A stretch of 64,000 nucleotides of DNA from Odoribacter lunatus (GCF_943193135.1 NZ_CALPCZ010000006.1:45644-109643), one strand, 5' to 3'; positions 20,867 through 31,100 are shown, counted from the first letter of the stretch. Numbers and translations: made by a program. The notes: generated by a model from the sequence alone, not told the origin.

Positions 20867-21829
20867 TTACAATAGCTTCCGGATATCTTCCTCTATTTTC
20901 CGGATGGCCGCATATTCCCCGTAAGCGATGTTCTTTTTCAGTTGCGAATCCACATTGCGCCGGTTTTTATACAGCGCGGCGATGGCACTCCGGGTACGCC
21001 GGCTGCGCTTTTCCCCTTTCAGCAGCATCTTGCACACCTCCTGACACAGGCAGCTGACCATATCATACACATTATGCCCCCGCAGGAACAGATACGCCGT
21101 TTCCGGCACGACCCCCAGCTGCGCATATTTCTCCCGGACATGCTGCAGGTCTGCATTCGGATATTTCCGCTCAAAATACACCACCCTCCTCCTCACTTTC
21201 ATCTCCAGCTCATCGAGTATCCGCTGTCCGTTATCCCCTACGGAAAGCAGCGACTTCCGGGAAGTCATGTTTATATACTGGTTGAAATCGTATTTATTAA
21301 AACGGGCCGGATCCGATTTCAGGAAATAAAGATGCCAAATGAAAAGTTCATAGACAATGCAGGAAAAACGGGTCAAAAACCTCCTGAAATCGAACACCCG
21401 GTTTGGCACACGGGCGATCCGGCTGCACACCTCGTTCAAACCGGCCGCATAGCAATGGTGGTTTTCAAAAGAATACGTGTATGTCTGCAAGATAAAATGT
21501 TCCACATCGATACCCCTTTCATGAAGCAGATAACGGTAATCGCTGTCGATGCAAATAAAAAACTCCCTGCTCAGCGCATGACGGTATTTCAGACACTGCG
21601 TCACGCCGCTCGTTTCATGCCCGAACTCATTACGTGATCCCGCCAAAAAATGGAAACGGTCATCGGGACGGAAATGCTTGAGCACCGTACTCCAAAAAAT
21701 GATGTCGTCCTTATTTTCGACATGCACGGCCGCCCGGCACCGGAACATCTTCGCATCCGAAACAAAACGCCTTGCCAAGCCGGCAAAATACGCCTCTCTG
21801 TTTTCACTACCCGCACGTACACCAAACAT
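20867..21829 (-). CDS. DUF4435 Toprim-like protein, AriB-like candidate
   Basis: A 320-aa protein of the DUF4435 type. It has a Toprim-like acid set, with Glu38 in AVHVENKDD and the Asp-x-Asp pair D95/D97 in FICIDSDYR. A basic helical C-terminus follows (about 200-320). In PARIS anti-phage systems a DUF4435 protein (AriB) is the Toprim effector held by an ABC-like ATPase (AriA). Here an ABC-like ATPase gene ends 22 bp upstream on the same strand, which supports the same functional pairing. Direct homology to AriB is an inference; the enzymatic activity is untested. Confidence 0.7.
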   Translation of the reverse strand: MFGVRAGSENREAYFAGLARRFVSDAKMFRCRAAVHVENKDDIIFWSTVLKHFRPDDRFHFLAGSRNEFGHETSGVTQCLKYRHALSREFFICIDSDYRYLLHERGIDVEHFILQTYTYSFENHHCYAAGLNEVCSRIARVPNRVFDFRRFLTRFSCIVYELFIWHLYFLKSDPARFNKYDFNQYINMTSRKSLLSVGDNGQRILDELEMKVRRRVVYFERKYPNADLQHVREKYAQLGVVPETAYLFLRGHNVYDMVSCLCQEVCKMLLKGEKRSRRTRSAIAALYKNRRNVDSQLKKNIAYGEYAAIRKIEEDIRKLL

Positions 21830-21851
21830 ACTTCAAAAGCTATAACACCTT

Positions 21852-22694
21852 CTATTTTCTGATTTTCACCAGATCCTCCACGAAAAACAGCTTGTCCCCC
21901 CATCCATCACCGAAAAGGCTGGGGGAATGCGTAGAGGTAATAATCTGGCAATACGGATTCAGCTTCCGGATTTCCTCGAACAAACGGTACTGCCATTCTA
22001 TATGCAACGAAATCTCCGGTTCATCCATCAAAAGAATGTAGGGCTGCTCCTCCATCAGAAACACCCACAACAAGATAATCAACAATTGTTTCTCTCCGGA
22101 AGAGAGCTTGTACAGAGGAATAGACTCCTCCCCGTCTTTAAATATCAGGTGATTCGTATGAGGATCGATTTCAATGGTTTTCTGCGTTTTGGCGAACAGA
22201 CGGTTAACGGTCTCATAAAACATTTTTATCCGTCCGTTGATTTTTCCCGCCTGCTCCGGGAAGTTCGTCGCCTTGAGGCGGTAATCCGAGAAAGAAGGCC
22301 GATCGCCGCCGATATTATAGACTATATCGTGAAGTTCATTGTAAAGCTGGCTGTACTCTTTGCCTGCCTTCGGCTTGTCCTTTATAGGAACGTCAAACGT
22401 ACTGATTTTCAAATAGTGCAACGAAGACAGGCATTTTTTCAAATCAGCGGCCGTCGTTCCGGAGCCGTATTCCATCACAAAATCGTTTATCCCAACTTTC
22501 ACATTCACCCCGTATGTCTTCAGACGTTTCACGTCTGCCGTAAAAATGGAATCAATGATATTGAAAAGCGTCGTTTTACCGCTGCCATTAATCCCGATCA
22601 GGATATTCACGTCCGGATTCAAATTCTCCCAACAAAAATCGTATCTCTTCCAGACATTGCAAATCTCTATGCTATGAATCAAATTCGTTTTCAT
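21852..22694 (-). CDS. ABC-like (OLD/AAA_15-type) ATPase, AriA-like candidate
   Basis: A 280-aa ATPase: Walker A GINGSGKTT near residue 32, signature KLSSGEKQL, Walker B YILLMDEPEISLH, and H-loop TSTHSPSLF near the C-terminus. No membrane segments and no own nuclease domain. The next gene encodes a DUF4435 Toprim-like protein 22 bp downstream, so the pair likely forms a regulated two-component defence or repair complex. It is shorter than AriA proteins of enterobacterial PARIS as I recall them. The ATG at 22694 was preferred to an in-frame TTG two codons earlier. Confidence 0.75.
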   Translation of the reverse strand: MKTNLIHSIEICNVWKRYDFCWENLNPDVNILIGINGSGKTTLFNIIDSIFTADVKRLKTYGVNVKVGINDFVMEYGSGTTAADLKKCLSSLHYLKISTFDVPIKDKPKAGKEYSQLYNELHDIVYNIGGDRPSFSDYRLKATNFPEQAGKINGRIKMFYETVNRLFAKTQKTIEIDPHTNHLIFKDGEESIPLYKLSSGEKQLLIILLWVFLMEEQPYILLMDEPEISLHIEWQYRLFEEIRKLNPYCQIITSTHSPSLFGDGWGDKLFFVEDLVKIRK

Positions 22695-22754
22695 ACACAA
22701 GGTCTTTTTACAAAGATATAAAACTAAAAACGAAAAACAGAACGATAAAAACTA

Positions 22755-22762
22755 TATTTTTG
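22755..22762 (+). promoter_or_regulatory. -7 box for the DUF486 gene
   Basis: TATTTTTG matches TAnnTTTG, 27 bp before the downstream ATG. No clear -33 box. Confidence 0.35.
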
Positions 22763-22789
22763 TAGTGATTTATCTTAAACACAACGTCT

Positions 22790-23158
22790 ATGAAAGCGCT
22801 ATACACGATCATATTGCTAATTTTCTCCAATATCTTCATGACCTTCGCTTGGTATGGCCACCTGAAGCTGCAAGAAATGAAGATTACCAACAACTGGCCG
22901 CTTATCGGTGTCATCCTGCTCTCGTGGTCCATGGCATTTTTTGAATATTCGCTCCAAATACCAGCCAATCGCATCGGATTTCAAAACAACGGAGGCCCTT
23001 TCTCCCTCGTCCAGCTAAAAGTCATACAGGAAGTCATCACCCTGATTATTTTTGCCGTCTTTACCATGATTTTCTTCCAAGGAGAAACCCTAAAATGGAA
23101 TCACATTGCAGCGGCCATCTGTCTGATTCTCGCCGTATACTTCGTTTTTATGAAATAA
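22790..23158 (+). CDS. DMT-superfamily small membrane protein (DUF486)
   Basis: A 122-aa protein with four membrane helices and the conserved FMTFAWYGHLKL and WSMAFFEYSLQIPANRIG segments of the DUF486/DMT family. The family is structurally close to small multidrug-resistance-type transporters, but substrates are not known. It is transcribed divergently from the ATPase/DUF4435 pair. Confidence 0.88.
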   Translation: MKALYTIILLIFSNIFMTFAWYGHLKLQEMKITNNWPLIGVILLSWSMAFFEYSLQIPANRIGFQNNGGPFSLVQLKVIQEVITLIIFAVFTMIFFQGETLKWNHIAAAICLILAVYFVFMK

Positions 23159-23192
23159 AAATGCCCTGTTTCTACGTATGCGGAAACAGGAC
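23156..23192 (-). terminator. Terminator between convergent genes
   Basis: An 8-bp stem CCTGTTTC/GAAACAGG with a 10-nt loop. On the minus strand it is followed by GCATTTTTATTTC, so it most likely ends the lipoprotein pair transcribed from the right. Confidence 0.6.
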
Positions 23193-23217
23193 ATTACATC
23201 ACAAACCAAATAAAAGA

Positions 23218-24180
23218 TTATTCTTCTTTTATCAAATTAAATTTCGTTGAAATCTCTTTTTGTTCAATAACTTGACGAAGATTAAAGCGCCGACGCTGTG
23301 TCACATATCCTGCCTTCTCACAAATAACCTCTATCTGAACATTACCCGAGTTATTAAAAGTCAACCCCTTGATATCAAACGTCTCCGTAGATTCATAAGG
23401 CGTAGAACCGATAAAATTCTGATTCGTATTTTTCACTTCCGGCGTAGACGACACGACACGAGTGTACACGTCTGCTCCCCGGGGTGTAGATTCCACGAAC
23501 CAGCGGATAACCGTCGATTCTAATGCGGTATTGCCCTCTCCGGTCACTTGTTTATTCTTTTCAAGTTTCGGGGAAGAAGCCTTTTTCAGGAAAAAGGCAA
23601 TCCTATCCCAATCCACGTCACGTAAAGCATTGGCATAAGCCGCATTCAATGTCTGTGCCGCCAATGTAAAATCACTGGCACTGCCGTTACGATTAGCTCG
23701 TCCGGCTACCAACACATTCGGATATACCAAGGTACGGTTATGGTCTTGAACCTCAACATTAAACTGAACGGTTGCCGACCACCCGATACCGGACAGATAG
23801 CTTACATTAAACTCTTTCAAAAGCATCGTCAGCATATAATCCGTTGAAACATCGGCATCCAGATTGAATCCCATAGTCCGCATATAGCGACGGACACTTT
23901 CCGGAATAAATGACATTACTTCCGGATTCACAGTCACCTGCGGCAGATAAATCGCACTGGCATCGTATTTCTGCAACACTTTCGTATTGGAACGACCATC
24001 TTTTACATAGAGACGAACGCCATAATCCAAATCGACATACTTGTTTGCATCAGCATCCGCCACCAAAGCCAAATTAATTACTTTAGGCGTTGGGCTGACT
24101 ATTTTACTTGCACCACATGCCATTAAAGCTAACACAACACAGCACATGGTAACATATTTAATACAAAAAGATCGTTTCAT
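23218..24180 (-). CDS. Lipoprotein of unknown function
   Basis: A 320-aa predicted lipoprotein: signal MKRSFCIKYVTMCCVVLALMAC with the lipobox LMAC-G. The N-terminal domain (about 35-190) has a LALVADADANK segment. The C-terminal domain (about 225-315) is predicted all-beta and ends in a PEGA-like segment (ESTPRGADVYTR, FIGSTPYESTETFDI, CEKAGYVTQRRRF), typical of surface-associated beta domains. I do not recognise a named family. It starts 2 bp after the stop of the upstream lipoprotein frame, so the two form an operon. Confidence 0.75.
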   Translation of the reverse strand: MKRSFCIKYVTMCCVVLALMACGASKIVSPTPKVINLALVADADANKYVDLDYGVRLYVKDGRSNTKVLQKYDASAIYLPQVTVNPEVMSFIPESVRRYMRTMGFNLDADVSTDYMLTMLLKEFNVSYLSGIGWSATVQFNVEVQDHNRTLVYPNVLVAGRANRNGSASDFTLAAQTLNAAYANALRDVDWDRIAFFLKKASSPKLEKNKQVTGEGNTALESTVIRWFVESTPRGADVYTRVVSSTPEVKNTNQNFIGSTPYESTETFDIKGLTFNNSGNVQIEVICEKAGYVTQRRRFNLRQVIEQKEISTKFNLIKEE

Positions 24181-24182
24181 AA

Positions 24183-24700
24183 TTAATTATTTGTTTTGAG
24201 TTTAACAAGCTTTGCCGTAACCGTTGATTTATAAACGACAACTTTTTTATTAGTTTGTTCTACATTCGTAGTAATCGTAGGCGCTATAACAGCATCAGCC
24301 CCCTCTTGTTTTGCAGTATTGATAACCCGATAAATTGCCAATCCTCTAGCAACTTCCTCCGGAGAAAGCGCTGTTGAAACAAAAGGCGCATCCCCAGAAA
24401 GATAACCAGCCCTAAAAATTCCACTAAACTTACAATCCCAACCCATTTTGCCATAAGTATATGTTACAGAGAAATCGTCATCTGGACAACTTATTGTATA
24501 ACTATTGGATTTTTGATAATACATAATAACCGCTTCTGCTGTAATCGTATTCAAAATCTCATAATCGTTCCTCTCAAGATTTAATACCTCCAATGAAGCT
24601 GTATTTATTGTATTTACAGCACGAGGAATCAATTTTTTCGTGGTCCACAAGAAGTCAAACATACGGCTGCAAGAATCGAAATAAAAATAATTTTTTTCAT
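24183..24700 (-). pseudogene. Lipoprotein gene with a frameshift after the signal peptide
   Basis: The ATG at 24700 opens a clear lipoprotein signal (MKKIIFISILAAVCLTSCGPRK, lipobox LTSC), which stops at TGA two codons later. The remaining 150-odd residues (KLIPRAVNTINTASLEVLNLERNDYEIL onward) continue in another frame. The break falls in a run of six A after CG (24631-24638 on the minus strand); one extra A would join both parts into a 172-aa lipoprotein. The body contains AVIAPTITTN and ends TAKLVKLKTNN. It may be a sequencing error, a recent mutation, or a phase-variable tract. Partner of the downstream lipoprotein gene. Confidence 0.75.
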
Positions 24701-24763
24701 ATCAATAATTTAAACTGTTATTAGATTAATTTAATTGTCCCAAAAAGTAATGTGCGGATATAA

Positions 24764-24932
24764 AAAAAGCGTGGACAAAACTTTGCTATCCGTTCTTGAG
24801 GTCTTCGACTACCTAGACAACTGAATAAAAAGTAAAGCCCACGCCTGTTGGCGTGAGCGCCTTGCTTTACTCTCAGTTGTCATTTGAAATTGTCGAAGTT
24901 TCAAGAACAAGAATACAAGCTAAACGCTTTTT
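24764..24932. ncRNA. Candidate structured RNA, long interrupted hairpin
   Basis: Five nested helices fold this 169-nt stretch: AAAAAGCGT (24764-24772) with ACGCTTTTT (24924-24932); GTTCTTGA (24792) with TCAAGAAC (24901); CTTCGAC (24803) with GTCGAAG (24892); GACAACTGA (24816) with TCAGTTGTC (24873); GTAAAGC (24832) with GCTTTAC (24864). An apical hairpin CACGCC-TGTT-GGCGTG (24840-24855) tops it. The outer arms give a T tract on either strand, so direction is unclear. The rod with internal bulges resembles 6S RNA architecture, but I cannot confirm identity. The rest of the 24701-25058 gap shows nothing else. Confidence 0.55.
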
Positions 24933-25058
24933 CCAATATTTTAAAATATACGCACTCTCATGCTTTTATTATCCCATAGGCATATAGAATTTGATTTGTC
25001 TACAAAAATATAAATCTTAATTAAATTCAACAAACATCATATTTTATAAATACAAAAC

Positions 25059-25091
25059 AAAAAAAGCAACCAGACAACTGATTGCTTTTTC
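25059..25091 (-). terminator. Terminator of pgk
   Basis: Read on the minus strand, AAAAAGCAA and TTGCTTTTT pair around a 12-nt loop and continue into TTTTTTTGTTTTG, 17 bp after the pgk stop. Confidence 0.85.
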
Positions 25092-25107
25092 TAACGGAAA
25101 ATATTGC

Positions 25108-26364
25108 TTATCCTCGAATAGCTTCGATTCCCGGCAATTCTTTGCCTTCGATATATTCGAGCAAAGCGCCACCGCCGGTGGATACATAGCTTACTTTGTC
25201 GGCCAGATGGAACTGGTTGATAGCAGCCACCGAGTCACCGCCGCCGATTAATGAGAAAGCTCCCTTTTCCGTCGCTTTTACGATAGCTTCGGCTATGGCT
25301 TTCGTACCTTCGGCGAACTTCGGCATTTCGAACACGCCCACGGGACCGTTCCAGAGAATCGTTTTTGAATTTTCGATGACTTTGGCAAAACGCTCACGAG
25401 TTTCCGGACCGACATCCAGACCTTCCCAACCATCGGGAATATTCATCGGATCGCAAACCTGCACATTGGCATCGTTACTGAACGAGTCTCCGATGACAGC
25501 CTGGTTAGACAATACCAGATTCACACCTTTTTCCTTGGCAATCCGCAGAATATCCAGAGCCAGGTCGAATTTGTCGGTTTCGCAGATAGAACTGCCGACG
25601 TGTCCTCCCAATGCGGCTTTGAAAGTGTACGTCATACCTCCTCCCAAAATCAGATTGTCCACTTTGTCCATCAGGTTCATGATAATATCGATTTTGGAAG
25701 AAACCTTGGAACCTCCCATAATAGCCGTAAACGGACGTTTCGGATTCTTCATCACGCTGTCCACCGCTTTCAGTTCACCTTCCATCACATATCCGAACAG
25801 CTTGTCGTTCGGGAAATATTTTCCAATCAAGGCCGTAGAAGCATGAGCCCGATGCGCCGTACCGAAAGCATCATTAATCCAGCAATCACCCAAAGAAGCC
25901 AGCGTCTCTACAAACTTTTTCTGTGATTCTTTCACAGCAGCCTTCGCAGCTTTTTTCTCTTCATCCGAAGCATCTTCCTTCAATCCGCGCGGTTTGCCTT
26001 CTTCCTCCGCATAAAAACGAAGATTCTCCAACAACAACACTTCACCAGGTTTCAATTCGGCAGCTTGTTTCTTTGCGCTTTCGCCAACGCAATCATCGGC
26101 AAACTTCACCGGACATCCCAACAATTCTTCCAAATGTTTCAATATGTGTTTCAACGAAAATTTCACATCCACACCTTTGGGGCGTCCCAGGTGTGACATC
26201 AGAATCACAGCACCGCCTCCTGCCAAAACCTTTTTAATCGTCGGGACAGCGGCTCTCATACGAGTATCATCCGTAATCTCAAATTTGTCATTCAAAGGCA
26301 CATTAAAATCTACGCGAATCAATGCTCTTTTACCTTTAAAATCATAAGTGTCAATTGTCTGCAT
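25108..26364 (-). CDS. pgk: Phosphoglycerate kinase
   Basis: Glycolytic enzyme making ATP from 1,3-bisphosphoglycerate. The 418-aa protein starts [24 protein letters not shown] and has the [26 protein letters not shown], and C-terminal IGGGDSVAA nucleotide-binding signatures. The reading frame is open 19 codons further upstream, but homology begins at the 26364 ATG. Monocistronic, with its own terminator. Confidence 0.97.
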   Translation of the reverse strand: MQTIDTYDFKGKRALIRVDFNVPLNDKFEITDDTRMRAAVPTIKKVLAGGGAVILMSHLGRPKGVDVKFSLKHILKHLEELLGCPVKFADDCVGESAKKQAAELKPGEVLLLENLRFYAEEEGKPRGLKEDASDEEKKAAKAAVKESQKKFVETLASLGDCWINDAFGTAHRAHASTALIGKYFPNDKLFGYVMEGELKAVDSVMKNPKRPFTAIMGGSKVSSKIDIIMNLMDKVDNLILGGGMTYTFKAALGGHVGSSICETDKFDLALDILRIAKEKGVNLVLSNQAVIGDSFSNDANVQVCDPMNIPDGWEGLDVGPETRERFAKVIENSKTILWNGPVGVFEMPKFAEGTKAIAEAIVKATEKGAFSLIGGGDSVAAINQFHLADKVSYVSTGGGALLEYIEGKELPGIEAIRG

Positions 26365-26499
26365 AAAATTATTATTAATAGTAAATGAACTTCCAGAAAC
26401 TCCTTTCATTCCAAATTTCACACAATAATAAAATATTCTGACGAAAGAGACAAATCCCGCTACGGATATTTTACGTTCAATCGGTAAAAGAGACCACCG

Positions 26500-26823
26500 T
26501 TATTCCGGCACATAAATAATCTCCCCGTTCTCCAGTTCGTAGGCGATGCCGACTTTTTTGCCCCGCTTGCTGGAAGTCTGCTGGTCTTCGGAAGGAGTGT
26601 AGCGGTTGATTTTCTCGCCTTCCTTGGTGATGATTTCCATATTTTCCTTGCCGGGGTTTTTCACCATTGTGAAGTCCTCTTTGGAAAACATTTCGGTCAT
26701 ATTGTAGCGGGTGACCAACGCCACCATTAACGCTACGGCAAAGACCATTGCCACGTCGAAGAGGTTGGACACGACGCTAATCGGGTCGCTGTCCTCCTCT
26801 TTTTTCAACAGATTACGTCTCAT
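26500..26823 (-). CDS. hmuV: HmuV-like DUF2149 membrane protein
   Basis: A 107-aa protein with one membrane helix (about residues 22-42, NLFDVAMVFAVALMVALV) and a soluble C-terminal domain. In size and topology it is like ExbD, the partner of the ExbB-like protein encoded just upstream, which overlaps it by 4 bp. In P. gingivalis the hmu operon ends with an equivalent gene. Probably part of a proton-driven complex supporting heme import or HmuS action. Symbol given by operon order. Confidence 0.75.
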   Translation of the reverse strand: MRRNLLKKEEDSDPISVVSNLFDVAMVFAVALMVALVTRYNMTEMFSKEDFTMVKNPGKENMEIITKEGEKINRYTPSEDQQTSSKRGKKVGIAYELENGEIIYVPE

Positions 26824-27422
26824 TCCCGGGTGTGTTTTTCGTTCAACAATGCAGCGAGGAACTCCAGGTTGGTCATATCCTGCAGGTACCAGCGCTGTTT
26901 TACCTGCTGGGTGAGGAAACCGATTGCCCCGGCAAACAGACCGATGACGGTGGTAGCAAATGCCACCTGCATATTGTAAGCCATTGAGGCAATGTCGCCG
27001 GTGGAAAGTCCCACAAGGGCAGGTCCCATAGGTATCAGCGTACCCATTAAGCCTAAAATAGGTCCCAGTTTGGTCAGCGTCTTGGAGGTCGCCAAGTCTT
27101 TGTCAGCGGCTATCTCGAAGTTGGCAAGCAAGCGTTGCACCTGTGCGCTACTGTGCCGTGCCTCCAATATGCGACGCATATAAACCACGACCAAAGACGT
27201 AGTCTTCGCAGGCAGTTTTTCTGCCAGTTCGTCAACCTTGTCAGGCGTCAGTCCTTCCATTTGCTCCCGGATGATTTTATCCGTCTTCCGAATCGCCATA
27301 TATTGCCCGAAGAAGCTCCCGACCAGAAGCAGTGCCCGGAAGAAAAGGGCTATCAACAATACCACAACGGGAACGAGCAATCCCGTTGAAATCCAAAACA
27401 TAATGTCAGAAATCGTATTCAT
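26820..27422 (-). CDS. hmuU: MotA/TolQ/ExbB family proton channel, HmuU-like
   Basis: A 200-aa protein with three membrane helices. The TolQ/ExbB signature GPILGLMGTLIPMGPALVGLSTGDIASMAYNMQVAFATTVIGLFAGAIGF spans the second and third helices (about 125-180; quoted here only by its key segments GPILGLMGT and TTVIGLFAG). Together with the downstream ExbD-like protein it can form a proton-driven motor dedicated to this heme locus. Overlaps hmuV by 4 bp and follows hmuT by 24 bp. Confidence 0.82.
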   Translation of the reverse strand: MNTISDIMFWISTGLLVPVVVLLIALFFRALLLVGSFFGQYMAIRKTDKIIREQMEGLTPDKVDELAEKLPAKTTSLVVVYMRRILEARHSSAQVQRLLANFEIAADKDLATSKTLTKLGPILGLMGTLIPMGPALVGLSTGDIASMAYNMQVAFATTVIGLFAGAIGFLTQQVKQRWYLQDMTNLEFLAALLNEKHTRE

Positions 27423-27446
27423 ATCGCATAATTGTTTAAAATATTC

Positions 27447-28130
27447 TTATATCCGTTTTCCTCTCCATTTGCGCCACAGCAGCCCGATAACCGCCCCTGC
27501 GGCAAAGATGCCCGCACAGCCGGCGAGCGCCGTCCAGTCCACCGTTGCCGTGCCCTCGATGGCAGTACGGCCGTTCACCGTCGCAATGACGCCCAATATC
27601 GCCACCAATGCGTTGGTCAGGAACAGCAGTTCCAGGCGCAGGTCTTCCTCCGGCACCAGCCATTTCACCAGCCATCGGCCTGCCGGCACCACCACCAGCA
27701 CCACGCCTCCGAATCCCCACGCCACTTGCTGAAAGGAAATGCCCGGCAAGGCGAATATCAGTTGCGTCAGACTGAAAAACAGTACCGGGAATATCAGTAT
27801 GCCGGGGAACCAGTAGAGCACCTTCCACGCCCACCATACCCGCTTCCCAAGAGGGGAGACGTTCATCGTGTGCACGGTCAGCAGGCAGAACGCCATTTGC
27901 AACGCCACTTCGACCGTCAGCACCACGGCGATGTCCAGCATCAGCGCGGAATCGGACAGCCAGTCGGCAATCTGCGTCTTGGACTGCTCGATGGCATACG
28001 GCCACGTCAGCACGACAAATACCGCTCCCGCCACCGCCGCCAGCCATACGCCTTTCGTCGGCCAGAAGGTCTGTTTCAACAGAAAGTTGAAAGCCGTCAA
28101 CAAAATCAATATCCAGATAATCGTATCCAT
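27447..28130 (-). CDS. hmuT: Polytopic membrane protein, HmuT-like
   Basis: A 227-aa protein with about six to seven hydrophobic helices and short loops. No catalytic or binding motif is visible. It lies between the CobN-like chelatase and the ExbB-like channel genes, exactly where hmuT lies in the P. gingivalis operon, so it is likely a membrane partner of HmuS or of the channel. A second open frame of similar length overlaps it in another phase, but this one has the membrane-protein pattern and operon spacing. Confidence 0.72.
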   Translation of the reverse strand: MDTIIWILILLTAFNFLLKQTFWPTKGVWLAAVAGAVFVVLTWPYAIEQSKTQIADWLSDSALMLDIAVVLTVEVALQMAFCLLTVHTMNVSPLGKRVWWAWKVLYWFPGILIFPVLFFSLTQLIFALPGISFQQVAWGFGGVVLVVVPAGRWLVKWLVPEEDLRLELLFLTNALVAILGVIATVNGRTAIEGTATVDWTALAGCAGIFAAGAVIGLLWRKWRGKRI

Positions 28131-28146
28131 AGGCTTGCATTCGGTT

Positions 28147-31100
28147 TTATTCCCGGTTTCTCCGTCTTCTCCGCATCAGCAGCACCAGTCCCACCAGCGC
28201 AATCACCACTCCGGCGCCAATCCACGGTGCGCCTACCTGCGTCTTGTGCGCTTCCGGCGCCCGGTTCAGTTCCTCTTTTTTCATTACCACGCCTTTGTCG
28301 TTCACGGCAGACTCGCGGATTTTGGCAATGCTTTCCTTGTATTGCGCCGCGGTGGCCGGGTCGGTTTTCGAAGCGATGAAGTCGCGCAGTTTCGCATTGT
28401 CGCACACGAAGCCCGAGCAGGAGGGGCGGTATTTGTTCAGCAACTCGGTATGCAGGCGTACCAGTTCGGCAATCTGCTGTTCGCTGGCATTCCACATTCC
28501 TTTGCGGACGGTTTCAAGCATCACCGCCGTCATTTCCTCCAAGGCGGCAGGGTTCTTCTGCTCGAAGTATTTCTGCACACCCAAATTGAATTTGTCTTTG
28601 ACATATACGTCATATATGTCGTCCCACAACTCCTTGTCGACCACTTGCGGCTTCATCACGTTCCACCCGTAGGTGTTGCGGACGGTTTCTGCAAATGTTC
28701 CCGCGGAAGATGCCTCGCCTTTCATCTTCTCGCGAATGTAGGCGGGGTTCAATATCGTGGTGCGCGATTCCACGCCGATGGATTCCTTCAGTTCCTGCAT
28801 CCGGTTGTTGTTGCGGTTGCGGTAGTCGCTGAAATAGGCGTCGGGGTCCTTGCCGGTCACGTTGCGCACGGCAAGGTTCATACCGCCCATAAACTCGTAC
28901 ACGTGGTCGAGGCTCAGGGCGCCCCAGGTGTTGCTCTGCCGGGGCTGTACCACCACGTCCGTGCGGGTGAGCGCCGCCTCGAAGGCATATTTCCGGAAGG
29001 CTTCCCAGTTCTTCTCGCTGCCGTAGAAAGCCCCCATATTGTTCAGGTAGACCGAGGCGATTTCCGATTCGTCCTCCCAGCGGTCGCCGGCTTCCACCAT
29101 CCCCTGGATGCCTGTTCCATAGCCGCCGTTCGCTCCGCCGAATACGCGGAAGGAAGCCATTTCGCGTGCCTCTTTCGGCGACAGTCCTTTCTCGGTCAGC
29201 GCCTTTTCCGCTTCGACCACGCCTGCTGCCACCTGATTTTCAAAGCGGTCGTCCTTTGCCGCAGCCGCCATTTCAACGGCACGGTTGACCAGAAACAGAC
29301 GGGAAGCCGCCAAGTCGCGCAACTGGCCGGAGGTCTGCACCACCACGTCGATGCGCGGACGTCCCAATTCCGCCGACGGTATCAGCTTCAAGTCGCTCAC
29401 CCGCCCGAAGGCATCGCGCACGGGTTCCACGCCCAGCATATAAAGCACCTGGGCTATCGTCGCTCCGCCCGTTTCGATGAATTCGCCGGACCAAAGGGTG
29501 TAGCTCACTTTCTTCGGGTATTCGCCATTGTGGCGTTTGCGATACATATCTATCGTGCTCTTCGCCAATTGCACGCCTTTTTCCCACGCCGCCTCAGTGG
29601 GCGTTTCCTCGGCATTGATGGCAAACATATTGCGTCCCGTGGGCAGCGTGTTCGGATTCACAATCGGATCACCGCCGGGCGAAGGTGCCGTGTAGCCGCC
29701 GTTCAGGGCGTTCAGCATCGAGGCCAGTTCGTTTTCGGGACTCGTCAGCAATTGTTTCCGGTAATTGCCGATGTTCCGCACGGTTCTTTCCACTTCGGAT
29801 ACAGCGAGGGCAAAATCGATTTCCTCTTTCGTATATTCTTTTTTATGTCCTGCCATAGCGGACATCATCGCAGACATACCTCCGCCACGTTGGTTTTCCG
29901 GTTGGCGGGCTTCCGGTTTTTTACCTTTCATCGCCGCTTCCATTCGCTTCAATGCCTCCGGATTGGCACCCATTTTCTTCGCCATTGCCAATGCCACCGA
30001 CGGGTTCGTTTCGCCGTCCTTTTCTTTTGTCTTCGCTTGCATAGCGGCAGGCATTTTCGGTTGTTCCTTTCGAGGTGCGTTGTCCTCCTGCATTGCCAGC
30101 ATCATCGCCAACATTCCTTTGGGGGCGTTGCGTTCGGCAACGATTTCCCGCGCCTTTGCCAGTTCCGTGGCGGTAATGCCGGCAATCCGGCAAATTTGTG
30201 CGTCCGTAACAGGCGCAGACTGCTTCAACTGCTGTCCCACCAACTCACGGGCAGGATTCAGGTAGCGCTGTGCGAACAACGATTTGTGTTTCAGCAAGCG
30301 TTCGTCTGCCTTGCCTCGCTGTTTGTCAAGCGTCAACAGACTGTAAGCTATCGGTTCCGTCGCCATAGAGTAAACGGACGAGGTAATTCGCTCCGGTTCG
30401 TAGGGCACGCCCATTGTGTACAACTGTCCGGTAATCTTTTCCGCCGCCAGTTCCTCCGCAAAGTTCTCGATGCGCAGGATGTCCTCCTCCGTATAAGGCA
30501 CGGTCAGCACGCTGTCCAGTCCCAGTTCGCGGTGGATGCCCAGCTTCACCGTCGCCTCCTTGACCGCCAGCGACGCCTTTTCCAAGGCAGTGGCATTCAC
30601 GCCTTCTTCCGCGCCCAAGCGGGTGTTGTAGACTTTCACCTTTTCCATAAGGTCGCGGTAAACGCCCCGCACACTACTCTCCAAGAAAGGTGGCGTCAAG
30701 TAGGACTGCAGACCAGCATAGGAGCGACGTTTGGCAATCATACCTTCTCCCACGTTGCCAATGGAGTAGATGTAGAAATGAGGCACAGCGCCCACCAGAC
30801 GGTCAGACCAGTCGTTACTGCTCAGCGCCACCTGTTTCCGGGGCGTGAACTCCAGACTTCCGTGCGTTCCGAAATGAATCAGGGCATCCGCCTTGAAGCC
30901 GTGCTGCATCCACAGGTAGGAGGCGATGTAGGTGTGCGGGGGAGCCATATTCGTGCCGTGCACCACCTGGAAAGAGTTATCGCCTGCTCCGGCGGCATTC
31001 TGCGGCATCAACACCACGTTCCCGAATTGCAGGCGCGCCACGCCCAACCGTCCGTCAGGCGTCACCATATAGCTACCGGGGAACTCCCCGTTGGCAGCCA

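Noticed and set aside
24764..24932. Reading the folded element as an insertion-sequence remnant or MITE
   Set aside because: No target duplication or transposase is visible and the helices are nested along the whole length rather than only at the ends; still not fully excluded.
27436..28140. Alternative 234-codon frame over hmuT
   Set aside because: It overlaps hmuT in another phase and is Gly/Arg/Asp-rich without membrane helices; the hmuT frame fits operon spacing and membrane pattern.
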